The notes beneath the pieces are model-generated. The model was not told the DNA's origin. It searched no databases and saw only the letters and a list, made by a program, of their open reading frames with translations. Both the position numbers and the translations under genes were made by a program. DNA of 64,000 nucleotides from Betaproteobacteria bacterium (GTDB lineage Bacteria > Pseudomonadota > Gammaproteobacteria > Burkholderiales > JACQAP01), in the NCBI GenBank assembly GCA_016194905.1, contig JACQAP010000005.1:1-64000 (forward strand), read 5' to 3'. Numbering within the stretch: position 1 is the first letter of the stretch; every line of letters starts with the position of its first letter. Shown here piece by piece: positions 35,342 through 43,590 of this stretch.

Positions 35342-36602
35342 GCGCGCGCTGGAGGCCGTCGTGATCGGCGGCGGTCCGGCTGGTTTGATGGCCGCGGAAG
35401 TGCTGAGCGCGGCCGGCGCCCAGGTCGATGTGTACGACTCCATGCCATCGCTCGGGCGCAAATTCCTGATGGCGGGCAAGGGTGGCCTCAACCTCACTCA
35501 CTCTGAAGCGCGCGAACCATTCTTCACGCGTTACGGCGCGCGGCAGGCCAGCATCGAGCCGCTGCTGCATGCGTTCGATTCCAGTGCGCTGCGCGAATGG
35601 GTGCGCGGTCTGGGAGTGGAAACCTTCGTCGGCAGTTCCGGACGCGTATTCCCCACAGGCATGAAAGCTGCGCCGCTGTTGCGTAAATGGCTGCATCGCC
35701 TGCGCGAAGCCGGGGTCAAGTTCCACGTCCGTCACCGCTGGCTCGGTTGGAATGACCGCGGCGCGCTGCGCTTTGCTACGCCGCAAGGTGAACATTCGGT
35801 TCGTGCGGATGTTGTGGTACTGGCGCTCGGCGGCGGCAGTTGGATGCGGCTCGGTTCGGATGCCGCATGGGTCCCAATGCTCGAACAACGCGGCGTTCAG
35901 ATTACCCCTCTGCAACCATCCAACTGCGGCTTCGACATCGGCTGGAGCGAACACTTCCGCTCGCGGTTCGCCGGCCAGCCGCTCAAATCGGTGGTTGCCT
36001 CTTTCACGGACTCAGCGGGCGTAGCGCATCGCCGGCAGGGAGAATGCATCATCACGGACACCGGCATCGAAGGCGGCCTGGTCTATGCGCATTCCGCGTC
36101 TTTGCGCGACGAGATCGCCGCCAAAGGCGCTGCGGTCGTTCATCTCGATTTGCTGCCCGGACGCGAACCGCGGCGCGTGATCGAGGAGATCGCGCATCCG
36201 CGCGGCGCGAAATCCCTGTCCACTCATCTGCAAAGCCGCCTGGGCATCAAAGGAGTGAAGGCGGGATTGCTGCGTGAAGCCCTGCCGAAACAAGACTTCG
36301 CTGATCCGGTCCGCCTTGCCGCCGCACTCAAGGCATTGCCGTTGCGCCTCGTCGCGACCCGCCCGATCGACGAGGCAATCAGCACGGCGGGTGGCGTCGC
36401 CTTCGAGGCACTCGACGAACGCTTGATGCTCCGCGCAGTGCCGGGCGTGTTCTGCGCCGGCGAGATGCTGGACTGGGAAGCGCCCACCGGGGGCTATCTG
36501 CTTACCGCTTGCTTCGGCAGCGGCCATGCCGCCGGGGCCGGGGCGCTCGCCTGGCTCGACAGTCAAACTCGACAGAGAGCGAATTTCCCAATGTCAACAT
36601 GA
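35334..36602 (+). CDS. TIGR03862-type flavoprotein (HI0933-like)
   Basis: FAD-dependent protein of about 422 aa. Dinucleotide-binding GGGPAGLMAAEVLSAAGAQV at the N-terminus, then YDSMPSLGRKFLMAGKGGLNL, typical of the HI0933/BaiN family. The C-terminal STAGGVAFEALDERLMLR and FCAGEMLDWEAPTGGYLL complete the FAD site. TIGR03862 proteins are a proteobacterial branch with no assigned reaction. ATG 35328 and 35334 are both possible; the start overlaps the amidase stop. The frame stays open for 66 codons after its TGA (see findings). Confidence 0.88.
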   Translation: MNERALEAVVIGGGPAGLMAAEVLSAAGAQVDVYDSMPSLGRKFLMAGKGGLNLTHSEAREPFFTRYGARQASIEPLLHAFDSSALREWVRGLGVETFVGSSGRVFPTGMKAAPLLRKWLHRLREAGVKFHVRHRWLGWNDRGALRFATPQGEHSVRADVVVLALGGGSWMRLGSDAAWVPMLEQRGVQITPLQPSNCGFDIGWSEHFRSRFAGQPLKSVVASFTDSAGVAHRRQGECIITDTGIEGGLVYAHSASLRDEIAAKGAAVVHLDLLPGREPRRVIEEIAHPRGAKSLSTHLQSRLGIKGVKAGLLREALPKQDFADPVRLAAALKALPLRLVATRPIDEAISTAGGVAFEALDERLMLRAVPGVFCAGEMLDWEAPTGGYLLTACFGSGHAAGAGALAWLDSQTRQRANFPMST

Positions 36603-36803
36603 GCACGGCAAGACAGTGAGTCCTCGATCGCACCTGGCCGCGAACCATCCGGAGCCGGCGTCACGCCGGAGACGACGAAGACGGATCGCCCGGAAGTGGA
36701 CGCAGCGCGTAAAGCAGCATCCGGCGGAAAGGTCGAAAGCAATTCCCTGGCAATTCCGACCCAGTCGAAGCAATCGGACGCAACAGCCAAGCCTGCGAAC
36801 TGA
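36603..36803 (+). other. In-frame open extension after stop codon
   Basis: Directly after the TGA of the flavoprotein the same frame reads 66 further codons rich in Ser, Thr, Ala, Lys and Pro (for example VTPETTKTDRPEVDAARKAA) before TGA 36801. There is no start codon with ribosome site inside it. It may be a chance open frame, a lost tail or a short unannotated gene. Confidence 0.3.
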
Positions 36804-36872
36804 TTGGCGCTTATCTTTCGTTGCCGGTGAGCACGTTTCATCGGCATTATTCTGTTTTCTTCGGGAACGACC

Positions 36873-37292
36873 ATGAGTTCCTACGTCGACGACGTATTGA
36901 TCAATGACGAGCGGGTGATGTATCGCGCCAGGATCAGCAAATGGTCGCTGTGGCCTTTCATTCTGCTCGGAGCGCTGTTGCTCCCCGTCTACGGCATGGG
37001 ACTGCTGTTCTGGCTTTGGGCCTGGATCGTTTACGCGACCACCGAGCTGGCGATCACGAACAAGCGCGTCATCGCCAAAACGGGACTGATCCAGCGCCGC
37101 ACCATCGAAATGTTCCTGGAAAAAATTGAAAGCATCCAGGTCGACCAGAGCGTCCTCGGTCGCCTGTTCAATTTCGGTTCCGTCGTGATATCCGGCACCG
37201 GTGTGCACAGCGCGCCGTTCAAGAACATCTCCGACCCGTTGTTGCTGCGAAAGAATTTCATGATGGCAGCGGACGCCCGGCGCACCGCGTAG
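36873..37292 (+). CDS. PH-domain (YdbS-like) membrane protein
   Basis: Protein of 139 aa: two adjacent transmembrane helices (LWPFILLGALLLPVYGMGLLF and following) and a bacterial PH domain (LAITNKRVIAKTGLIQRRTIEMFLEKIESIQVDQS...VVISGTG). Such proteins are membrane-associated and of unknown role. They often occur singly, as here. Confidence 0.88.
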   Translation: MSSYVDDVLINDERVMYRARISKWSLWPFILLGALLLPVYGMGLLFWLWAWIVYATTELAITNKRVIAKTGLIQRRTIEMFLEKIESIQVDQSVLGRLFNFGSVVISGTGVHSAPFKNISDPLLLRKNFMMAADARRTA

Positions 37293-37323
37293 GTCTTCCT
37301 CTGGGAAGAACCCGGGCTCTCGC

Positions 37324-37986
37324 ATGAAAAATCCATGGCTGGGCATTCCGCTTTCCGATTATGAAGGCCACATGGCGTTGCCGGAAGTCGCGCAGGCGCG
37401 ATTGCTGGCCGACGTTTTTGCCGGGCAACTGGAAATCCACAAGCCCCGGTCACTGGCGATGCTCGGCTGTGCCGGCGGTAACGGATTCGAGCGAATTGCT
37501 CCTGAAGTGACCCGGCGTGTCGTCGGCGTGGATCTGAATGGCCAATACCTGAATGAAGTTCGCGCGCGATTCGGAGCGAAATTCGAGCGGCTGGAACTCG
37601 TCGAGGGCGACATTCAGACCGACGCAGTCGCATTCGCATCGGTCGACCTGATGTATGCGGCACTGGTTCTGGAGTACGTGAATGTCGAAGTGACGCTCGG
37701 CAGAATGCGTGATTTTCTGAATCCAGGCGGCGTCCTCGTCACCGTCGTTCAATTGCCGGGAACGGATCTGCCGGCGGTCACACCCTCGCCGTATTCCTCG
37801 CTTGAAGCCCTCGAAGCCGTGATGCAGTTCGTTGCACCGAAAGACTTGCTGGTCATCGCCAAAAGCAATGGCCTGCGCCAAATATCGTCCGCAACAAGGA
37901 AAACGCAAACCGGAAAGCCATTCCAGGCGCAGGTTTTCCTGCGCCCGATAGCTTTGCGCCGAATTCCCCGGGATAATCGTGGATGA
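37324..37986 (+). CDS. SAM-dependent methyltransferase, class I
   Basis: Protein of 220 aa. Motif I is SLAMLGCAGGNGFERI (about 40-55), the acidic ribose-binding residue lies in VVGVDLNGQY, and FASVDLMYAALVLEYVNV and LNPGGVLVTVVQLPG form motifs II-IV. Substrate unknown. It ends in an ATGA overlap with a second methyltransferase, so the two are co-translated. Confidence 0.85.
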   Translation: MKNPWLGIPLSDYEGHMALPEVAQARLLADVFAGQLEIHKPRSLAMLGCAGGNGFERIAPEVTRRVVGVDLNGQYLNEVRARFGAKFERLELVEGDIQTDAVAFASVDLMYAALVLEYVNVEVTLGRMRDFLNPGGVLVTVVQLPGTDLPAVTPSPYSSLEALEAVMQFVAPKDLLVIAKSNGLRQISSATRKTQTGKPFQAQVFLRPIALRRIPRDNRG

Positions 37987-38849
37987 TTTTTCGTACCCGC
38001 CACATAGCATCGGAAAACATGAAACCCGCCGACGCCGCTCCCGCCACTTTCCGGGAATTCGAACACCGCGCCTGGCAGAGCGTGGTCAAGCTTTACGAGG
38101 ATTATTTCGGCACGCTGACCGCGCAATGCATCGAGCCTTTGCTCGACGCCGTGGATGTGCATGCCGGCGATGCTCTGCTCGACATCGCCACCGGCCCCGG
38201 CTACATCGCCGCCGCAGCCGCGCGGCGCGGCGCAAGGGTCACCGGACTGGATTTTTCTTCGGCGATGATCGCCGAAGCCTCCGCGCTTCATCCGGGCATC
38301 AGCTTCCGCGAAGGCGATGCCGGCAATCTTCCGTTTCCCGATGCGAGCTTCGATGCGGTCGTGATCGGTTTCGGCATCCTTCATTTTCCCGATCCGGATC
38401 GCGCGTTGCGCGAGGCGTTCCGCGTTCTGCACAGCGGCGGACGTTTCGGCCTCACCGTCTGGGCGGGTCCGGACAAGGCCGCTGGCTTCGGCATCGTCAT
38501 GCGCGCGGTCGAGCAGCACGGCAGCACCGATGCAAAGCTGCCACCCGGGCCGCCGTTCTTCCGTTTCAGCGACGTCGCGGAATGCAGCAAGACAATCGCC
38601 GCGGCCGGCTTCGGGCAGGTGAAAATGACCGAGGTTCCGCAGGTATGGCGCTTCCCCTCGCCCGCCGCTTTCTTCGACGGCATCAGCGCGAGCACCGTTC
38701 GCACCGCCGCCCTGCTGCGCGCGCAGACGCCGGACAATCTGGCGAAGATCCGCGCGGCAGTGGAACGCGAAACCAGCAAGTATTCGCATGCCGACGGACG
38801 AGTCGAGCTACCCATGCCCGCGCTGCTGGCCAGCGCGCTTAAATCCTGA
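37983..38849 (+). CDS. UbiE-type SAM-dependent methyltransferase
   Basis: Protein of 288 aa (276 from the internal Met in SENMKPADA). Motif I LLDIATGPGYIAAAAARRGA, post-I VTGLDFSSAMIAEA, then FREGDAGNLPFPDASFDAVVIGFGILHF and VLHSGGRFGLTVWAG are all intact. The general pattern suits small-molecule C- or O-methylation. Overlaps the previous gene by 4 bp. Confidence 0.85.
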   Translation: MIFRTRHIASENMKPADAAPATFREFEHRAWQSVVKLYEDYFGTLTAQCIEPLLDAVDVHAGDALLDIATGPGYIAAAAARRGARVTGLDFSSAMIAEASALHPGISFREGDAGNLPFPDASFDAVVIGFGILHFPDPDRALREAFRVLHSGGRFGLTVWAGPDKAAGFGIVMRAVEQHGSTDAKLPPGPPFFRFSDVAECSKTIAAAGFGQVKMTEVPQVWRFPSPAAFFDGISASTVRTAALLRAQTPDNLAKIRAAVERETSKYSHADGRVELPMPALLASALKS

Positions 38850-39077
38850 AAGGGATTCGACGCCGCTCGCGTGACTGTGCGGCTCCGGCCGTGCACTGGC
38901 TTCGAGCAGTCCACTCACTGTTCCGGTGCCGGAATGGTCCGGCCCCCGGATCATGTATCGCCGTCAATGTCCTGAATTAAAAGCGTTCCGGCGGAAATCC
39001 CGATGTCCGCCGATCGTTGGTCCGCTTATTGCGCTGTCATGCCTCAACGCGCGCTGCGCAACCATAGGGAGCCGATC

Positions 39078-40661
39078 ATGAACGCAAGCAAGCCTGCCAT
39101 CTGGGTGCCCGGGGACTGGAACGCCTTCTTCGGTTTCGGCACCAATATTTTGCTCAACCTGCTCGTTCTCACCGGACTGTTGCGATTCGTGCTGAAGATG
39201 CCCGACGACATCGTCTTCGGTCGCATCCTTCCGGCTTGCGGCCTGATGCTGTTCATGAGCACCATGTACTACGCCTGGCTCGCCTATCAACTGGCGAAGA
39301 AGACCGGCCGAAACGATGTCACCGCGCTGCCGTCGGGCACCAGCGTGCCGCACATGTTCGTCGTGGTATTCGTCATCATGTTGCCGATCGCACTGAAGAC
39401 CGGCGATCCGATCAAGGGCTGGGAAGCCGGACTGACCTGGGTATTCATTCAGAGCTTCGTGCTCATGATCGGCGGCTTCGTCGCGCCCTGGATACGCAAA
39501 GTCACGCCGCGTGCCGCGCTGCTCGGCACGCTGGCCGGCGTATCCATCGCATTCATCTCGATGCGCCCGGCGCTGGAAATGTTCATGACACCGCTGATCG
39601 GCATCGTCTGTTTCGCGATCATCATGGTCAGTTGGCTTGGCGGCGTGCGTTACTTCAAGGGCATTCCGGCGGGCCTGGTCGCCATCGCCGTCGGCACGCT
39701 GATCGCCTGGGGTTCCACCGCATTGGGCCTGAATTATGGCGGCATGAGCCTCGACAAGCTCGCCGGCTCGGTTTCGAATTTCGGTTTCTCCATTCCCATG
39801 CCGGCATTCGGTCACGTGTTCGCCGGTTTCGAATTTCTCGGCATCATACTGGTGACCGCCATCCCGTTCGGCATCTATGATCTGGTGGAAGCCATCGACA
39901 ACGTCGAAAGTGCCTCCGCGGCCGGCGACAGTTTTCCCACCACGCGCGTACTGACCGCCGACGGCATCATCAGCCTGATCGGCTGCCTGATGGGCAACCC
40001 TTTCATCCTCGCCGTCTACATCGGCCATCCCGGCTGGAAGTCCATTGGCGGCCGCATCGGTTATTCCGCCGCGACCGGCATCATGGTGATCCTGCTGGCC
40101 TGGTTCGGCATCATCTCGGTCATGATGGCCCTGATTCCAGTCGTTGCGATCGCGCCGATCCTGCTCTACATCGGCATGCTGATCGGCTCGCAAGCTTTCC
40201 AGGAAACGCCGCGCAGCCATGCACCGGCGATCATTCTCGGCCTGGTACCGCATGTGGCGGCATGGGGCAAGCTGCAGATCGATGGCGCGCTGGGCGCGGC
40301 CGGCACCAATGCCGCAGCCGTCGGACTCGACAAACTCGGTCAGGTCGGCGTCCTCTACCACGGACTTCAGGTGATCGGTGGTGGCGCCATCCTTGGCGGC
40401 CTGGTGCTGACTTCGATCGCGGTATTCGTGATCGACCGCGCATTCTCCAAAGCGGCGGTGTTCGCACTGATCGGTGCGGCATTCACGTTCTTCGGCTTCA
40501 TGCACGGCGAGGCAATCGGCTTGGCCCAATCGCCGGTGGTCGCGCTCGCTTATCTGGGCGTGGCGGGCGTGCTGTTCGGCTGCGGAAAGTACGCGACGGC
40601 CATACCAAAGGCGATCGAAACCCACGCGCCCCACGGCGCCATCGGCCAACCGGCCGGCTGA
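39078..40661 (+). CDS. Multi-span permease (xanthine/uracil permease-like)
   Basis: Membrane protein of 527 aa with about twelve hydrophobic segments. The sequence DLVEAIDNVESASAAGDSFPTTRVLTADGI and the later NPFILAVYIGHPGWKSIGGR recall the substrate-binding segments of NCS2/AzgA nucleobase permeases, but the similarity is not strong, and such proteins are often labelled only as permease or regulator. GGGAG lies before ATG 39078, which I prefer over 39003. A strong GC hairpin follows the stop. The substrate is unknown; a purine or related ring is possible. Confidence 0.7.
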   Translation: MNASKPAIWVPGDWNAFFGFGTNILLNLLVLTGLLRFVLKMPDDIVFGRILPACGLMLFMSTMYYAWLAYQLAKKTGRNDVTALPSGTSVPHMFVVVFVIMLPIALKTGDPIKGWEAGLTWVFIQSFVLMIGGFVAPWIRKVTPRAALLGTLAGVSIAFISMRPALEMFMTPLIGIVCFAIIMVSWLGGVRYFKGIPAGLVAIAVGTLIAWGSTALGLNYGGMSLDKLAGSVSNFGFSIPMPAFGHVFAGFEFLGIILVTAIPFGIYDLVEAIDNVESASAAGDSFPTTRVLTADGIISLIGCLMGNPFILAVYIGHPGWKSIGGRIGYSAATGIMVILLAWFGIISVMMALIPVVAIAPILLYIGMLIGSQAFQETPRSHAPAIILGLVPHVAAWGKLQIDGALGAAGTNAAAVGLDKLGQVGVLYHGLQVIGGGAILGGLVLTSIAVFVIDRAFSKAAVFALIGAAFTFFGFMHGEAIGLAQSPVVALAYLGVAGVLFGCGKYATAIPKAIETHAPHGAIGQPAG

Positions 40662-40687
40662 TCCGGCATCAGATTCCCCTGCCCCTC

Positions 40688-40716
40688 CGGCGGCCCTCGC
40701 GGGCCGCCGTTCATTT
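40688..40716 (+). terminator. Intrinsic terminator candidate
   Basis: CGGCGGCCC (40688-40696) and GGGCCGCCG (40701-40709) pair perfectly across a TCGC tetraloop, followed by TTCATTT. The T-tract is interrupted, but the stem is strong and sits 26 bp after the permease stop. Confidence 0.6.
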
Positions 40717-40796
40717 GCGACACCGCAAAGAAGGGTCGACTGCCGCTGCATAGTCAGGCAAGCTGCCGGCATCCAAACGCGGACCGGAGCTTTCCG

Positions 40797-41567
40797 ATGG
40801 TCGATCGAAGCGGTTCTGCCGCCGACGTCCTGCACGCACCCCACCCCCCGCTGACCGAGTACTATCCGGACGAAGCGCAACGCCGCAACTGGGTGCGGCG
40901 CATGTTCGACGGCACCGCTGCGGACTATGATCGCATCGAGCGTTTCGTCGGGTTGGGGTCCGGATCGTGGTATCGCGGCGCCGCTCTGTTGCGCGCGGGA
41001 CTGAAGCCCGGCATGAAAGTGCTCGACATCGGCGTCGGCACCGGGCTGGTGTCGCGCCAGGTCGCGCGCATCGTCGCCGCCCCCGAACTGGTCACCGGCA
41101 TCGATCCGAGCCCCGGCATGCTGCAGAATGCGCGGGTACCCGCCGGCGTGAAGCTGGTGCGAGGCGGCGTCGAACACCTGCCGTTCGCCGATGCCAGCTT
41201 CGATTTCTTAACGATGGGCTATGCGTTGCGGCATATTGCGGATCTGTCGGTCGCATTCGTAGAATGTGCCCGCGTGTTGCGGCCCGGCGGACGCTACTGC
41301 ATCCTCGAGATCACCCATCCCGATAAAAAATTTCACGCGACGCTGCTGAAAGGCTATCTGCGCGGCGTTGTGCCCTGGCTTGCCCGGTTGACCTCGCGCA
41401 ACTCGGAAACACCGGTACTGTGGAATTATTACTGGGACACCATCGCGGCTTGCGCACCGCCGTCGCAAGTGATGCACACGCTCGAGGGTGCCGGTTTCGG
41501 CAAGGTGGATCGCCACGTCGAACTGGGCATATTCTCGGAGTACCGCTCAGACAAGCCGGCCAACTAA
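40797..41567 (+). CDS. UbiE/COQ5-like methyltransferase
   Basis: Protein of 256 aa of the quinone-methyltransferase type. The pattern MFDGTAADYDRIERF...GLGSGSWYR resembles the UbiE start, and motif I is VLDIGVGTGLVSRQVA, followed by GIDPSPGMLQNA, VEHLPFADASFDF and LTMGYALRHIADL. Normal UbiE has YGLRN in place of YALRH, so substrate may differ from ubiquinone/menaquinone precursors. It stands alone, convergent with the TonB operon. Confidence 0.82.
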   Translation: MVDRSGSAADVLHAPHPPLTEYYPDEAQRRNWVRRMFDGTAADYDRIERFVGLGSGSWYRGAALLRAGLKPGMKVLDIGVGTGLVSRQVARIVAAPELVTGIDPSPGMLQNARVPAGVKLVRGGVEHLPFADASFDFLTMGYALRHIADLSVAFVECARVLRPGGRYCILEITHPDKKFHATLLKGYLRGVVPWLARLTSRNSETPVLWNYYWDTIAACAPPSQVMHTLEGAGFGKVDRHVELGIFSEYRSDKPAN

Positions 41568-41620
41568 ACAGCAGCCCTCCTGAAGTGCATCCGGACATTC
41601 TTGCCCGGCACTGCTCCGCT

Positions 41621-42322
41621 TCAATCGAGCTTGAAGATGATTTCCTGGTCGGCCTGGTAGCTGGTGCCGTCGCGCTTGAATATGTACTGAACCACCGCCT
41701 CCATGACCGCCGCGTCGAACACGCCTGGCGGGTCCGCAGCCAGGATCTTGGCATCGCTCACGCTGCCGTTGACTTCGACGGTCAGCCGCACCCGCACCCG
41801 GCCCTCGATGTGCTTCGCCTCGGCGTCGGGCGGATACTTCGGCTTTATTTTCTTCACCGGCTTGACGTCGCGGAACACGGACGGCAGCGGCTGCGCCTCC
41901 GGTTTCGGTTCGGGCACCGGCTCGGGCGGTTTCTCTTCTTCCTTCGGTCTAGGCTCGGGCTTCGGTTTCGGCTCGAGCTTCGGCAGCACGATCTTCGCCT
42001 GCACCTCGTTCGGCAGCGGCTTCGGCACGACGATCGGTATCTGCTTGATCTCGCGCTCGGGCCTGGGCTTCTGCTTTTTCGGCGGCTCCGGCGGCGGTAT
42101 TTCCTCGAGCGGGGGTTGCTCGAGGCGCACCGACATCACCGGCTCCGGCGGCGGCTCCTGCCAGAATTGCAGCACCGACCAGTTCACGCCCAGCAGCAGG
42201 AACGGCAGGATGATCTCCATGCCGAGCGCAATCAGCAGCGCGCGCCACAGCGGCAGCGTCTGCTGCTCGGCGTCCCCGGGTTGCGCCCACAGCGGACCCC
42301 GGCTTACGACTGTGGCGCTCAT
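41621..42322 (-). CDS. TonB-like energy transducer
   Basis: Inner-membrane-anchored periplasmic protein of 233 aa. One N-terminal helix (ALLIALGMEIILPFLLLGV), a long Pro/Lys/Glu-rich spacer (about 60-150; EPKPKPEPRPKEEEKPPEP) and a C-terminal TonB domain (PKYPPDAEAKHIEGRVRVRL...VMEAVVQYIFKRD). It passes proton-motive energy from ExbBD to outer-membrane receptors. It lies 22 bp after exbD. The native start is taken as ATG 42322 after a weak ribosome site. Confidence 0.92.
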   Translation of the reverse strand: MSATVVSRGPLWAQPGDAEQQTLPLWRALLIALGMEIILPFLLLGVNWSVLQFWQEPPPEPVMSVRLEQPPLEEIPPPEPPKKQKPRPEREIKQIPIVVPKPLPNEVQAKIVLPKLEPKPKPEPRPKEEEKPPEPVPEPKPEAQPLPSVFRDVKPVKKIKPKYPPDAEAKHIEGRVRVRLTVEVNGSVSDAKILAADPPGVFDAAVMEAVVQYIFKRDGTSYQADQEIIFKLD

Positions 42323-42344
42323 CGGCCGCGACCGCCTGCTGGAA

Positions 42345-42761
42345 TCACTTCTTTTCCGCCTTCGCGGCGATGCCGACCGACGAGATGCCGGCGCCGCGAA
42401 CCGCATCCATCACCTGCAACAGCGACTGCAGCGGAACGTCCTTGTCGCCGGCCAGCACTACGTCGACCGGTTTCTGCTTTTTCAACTCGACGAGCTTCGT
42501 TTTCAGTTCTTCCTGGGTGACGGGTTTGCCGTCGATGACGGCCTCGCCGGTCTTGGTGATGCCGACGGTAACGGTGGAGGACTTGATCGTCTGCGTGGTC
42601 TTGGAACTCGGTATTTCCATCGGCACGCCGGTGCCGGCGATCATGCGCAGAGAGATCACGACGAAGAACACCAGCAGGAACATCATGATGTCGATCATCG
42701 GAATCACTTCCACGCGCGGCCGGTTCGCTTCGAAGTAGGCGGACCGGGTGCGTGCGCTCAT
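42345..42761 (-). CDS. exbD: ExbD biopolymer transport protein
   Basis: Protein of 138 aa. The single helix carries the proton-path Asp (PMIDIMMFLLVFFVV, about residue 24), and the periplasmic domain follows (VTVGITKTGEAVIDGKPV; VVLAGDKDVPLQSLLQVMDAV). With ExbB it forms the proton channel that drives TonB. Its ATG overlaps the exbB stop (ATGA). Confidence 0.93.
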   Translation of the reverse strand: MSARTRSAYFEANRPRVEVIPMIDIMMFLLVFFVVISLRMIAGTGVPMEIPSSKTTQTIKSSTVTVGITKTGEAVIDGKPVTQEELKTKLVELKKQKPVDVVLAGDKDVPLQSLLQVMDAVRGAGISSVGIAAKAEKK

Positions 42762-43453
42762 GACGCCCTCCCGCGTATCGCCGCAACCCCGCTGCTGTGC
42801 GCCTCGCGCACCGGCATGCCCTGGTGCGTCGATCCGCCGCCATAGAGACGGTTCAGCACCATGACCTTGAGCAGATCCATCTGGTGCACGGCCAGCCTCA
42901 CGCGCTTGTTGAAGTGATTCAGGAACAGCACCGCGAAGATGGCGATGAACAGGCCGGCACCGGTGGCGACCAGCGCCTCGGCGATGCCACCCGTCACCAT
43001 CTGCGTCGCCGCGCCGCTCGAGCCTGCGGTACCGAGGATGTCGAAGGCGTGGACCATGCCGATGATCGTGCCGAGCAGGCCCATCAGCGGCGCCAGCGTG
43101 ACGGACGTATCGAGCACCCAGATCAGGCGATCGATTTTCGGCAGTTGCCACATGATCGCTTCGTCGATATGCCGGTCCATGGTCAGGGCATCCTCGCCGC
43201 GCGAGGCCAGCGCCGATGTGATGATCGATCGTTGCAGCGAGCCGTCGTAGTGCGTGGCGAGCTGTTCGAGCTTCTCCCAGTTCTGGTATTCGACCAGTTG
43301 CAGGTCGTGCTCCATGGCCTCGCCGGACTTCAGCACTTTGAAGAAGAAGTACGAGCGCTCGACGATCACCGCCAGTGTGATCAGCAGCAGCACGCCCATC
43401 AGCGGCAGCAGGCCGCCGGACATCACGCTCAGTTGAATCAGTTTGTCCATCAT
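42758..43453 (-). CDS. exbB: ExbB/TolQ/MotA proton channel protein
   Basis: Protein of 231 aa with three helices (residues about 12-32, 112-135, 152-175). The conserved segment TSVTLAPLMGLLGTIIGMVHAFDIL and the pore-lining GGIAEALVATGAGLFIAIFAVLFLNHFNKRV are present. It is the first gene of the exbB-exbD-tonB operon. The gene order and overlap leave no doubt about the system; the receptor it serves is not in the window. Confidence 0.94.
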   Translation of the reverse strand: MMDKLIQLSVMSGGLLPLMGVLLLITLAVIVERSYFFFKVLKSGEAMEHDLQLVEYQNWEKLEQLATHYDGSLQRSIITSALASRGEDALTMDRHIDEAIMWQLPKIDRLIWVLDTSVTLAPLMGLLGTIIGMVHAFDILGTAGSSGAATQMVTGGIAEALVATGAGLFIAIFAVLFLNHFNKRVRLAVHQMDLLKVMVLNRLYGGGSTHQGMPVREAHSSGVAAIRGRAS

Positions 43454-43538
43454 TGTTGCTCTCTCCCTGTTTGATCTGGGCGAACTGTGATTTGGTGATT
43501 CAGTGATTTAGAAAACGCGACTCGTGGAGCCATTGTCT

Positions 43539-43590
43539 TTCACTATTCACCATTCACTGTTCACTGTTCACTGGTCACCGTTCACTGTTC
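43539..43590. repeat. Heptamer tandem repeat (TTCACTG)
   Basis: Seven tandem 7-mers: TTCACTA, TTCACCA, TTCACTG x3, GTCACCG, TTCACTG, then TTC. The run extends into the end of the following binding-protein gene, whose stop (43582) is made of repeat sequence. A looser TGATTT/GTGATTC repeat lies at 43486-43511. Such heptamer runs occur between genes in many proteobacteria; copy number may vary. Confidence 0.85.

Noticed and set aside
38964-41177. Long - strand frame rich in Asp/His/Gln across the permease
   Set aside because: Mirror of the multi-span permease and methyltransferase genes; composition is typical of antisense translation.
43539-43590. Possible CRISPR-like array
   Set aside because: The units are 7 bp without spacers; no cas gene is in the window.
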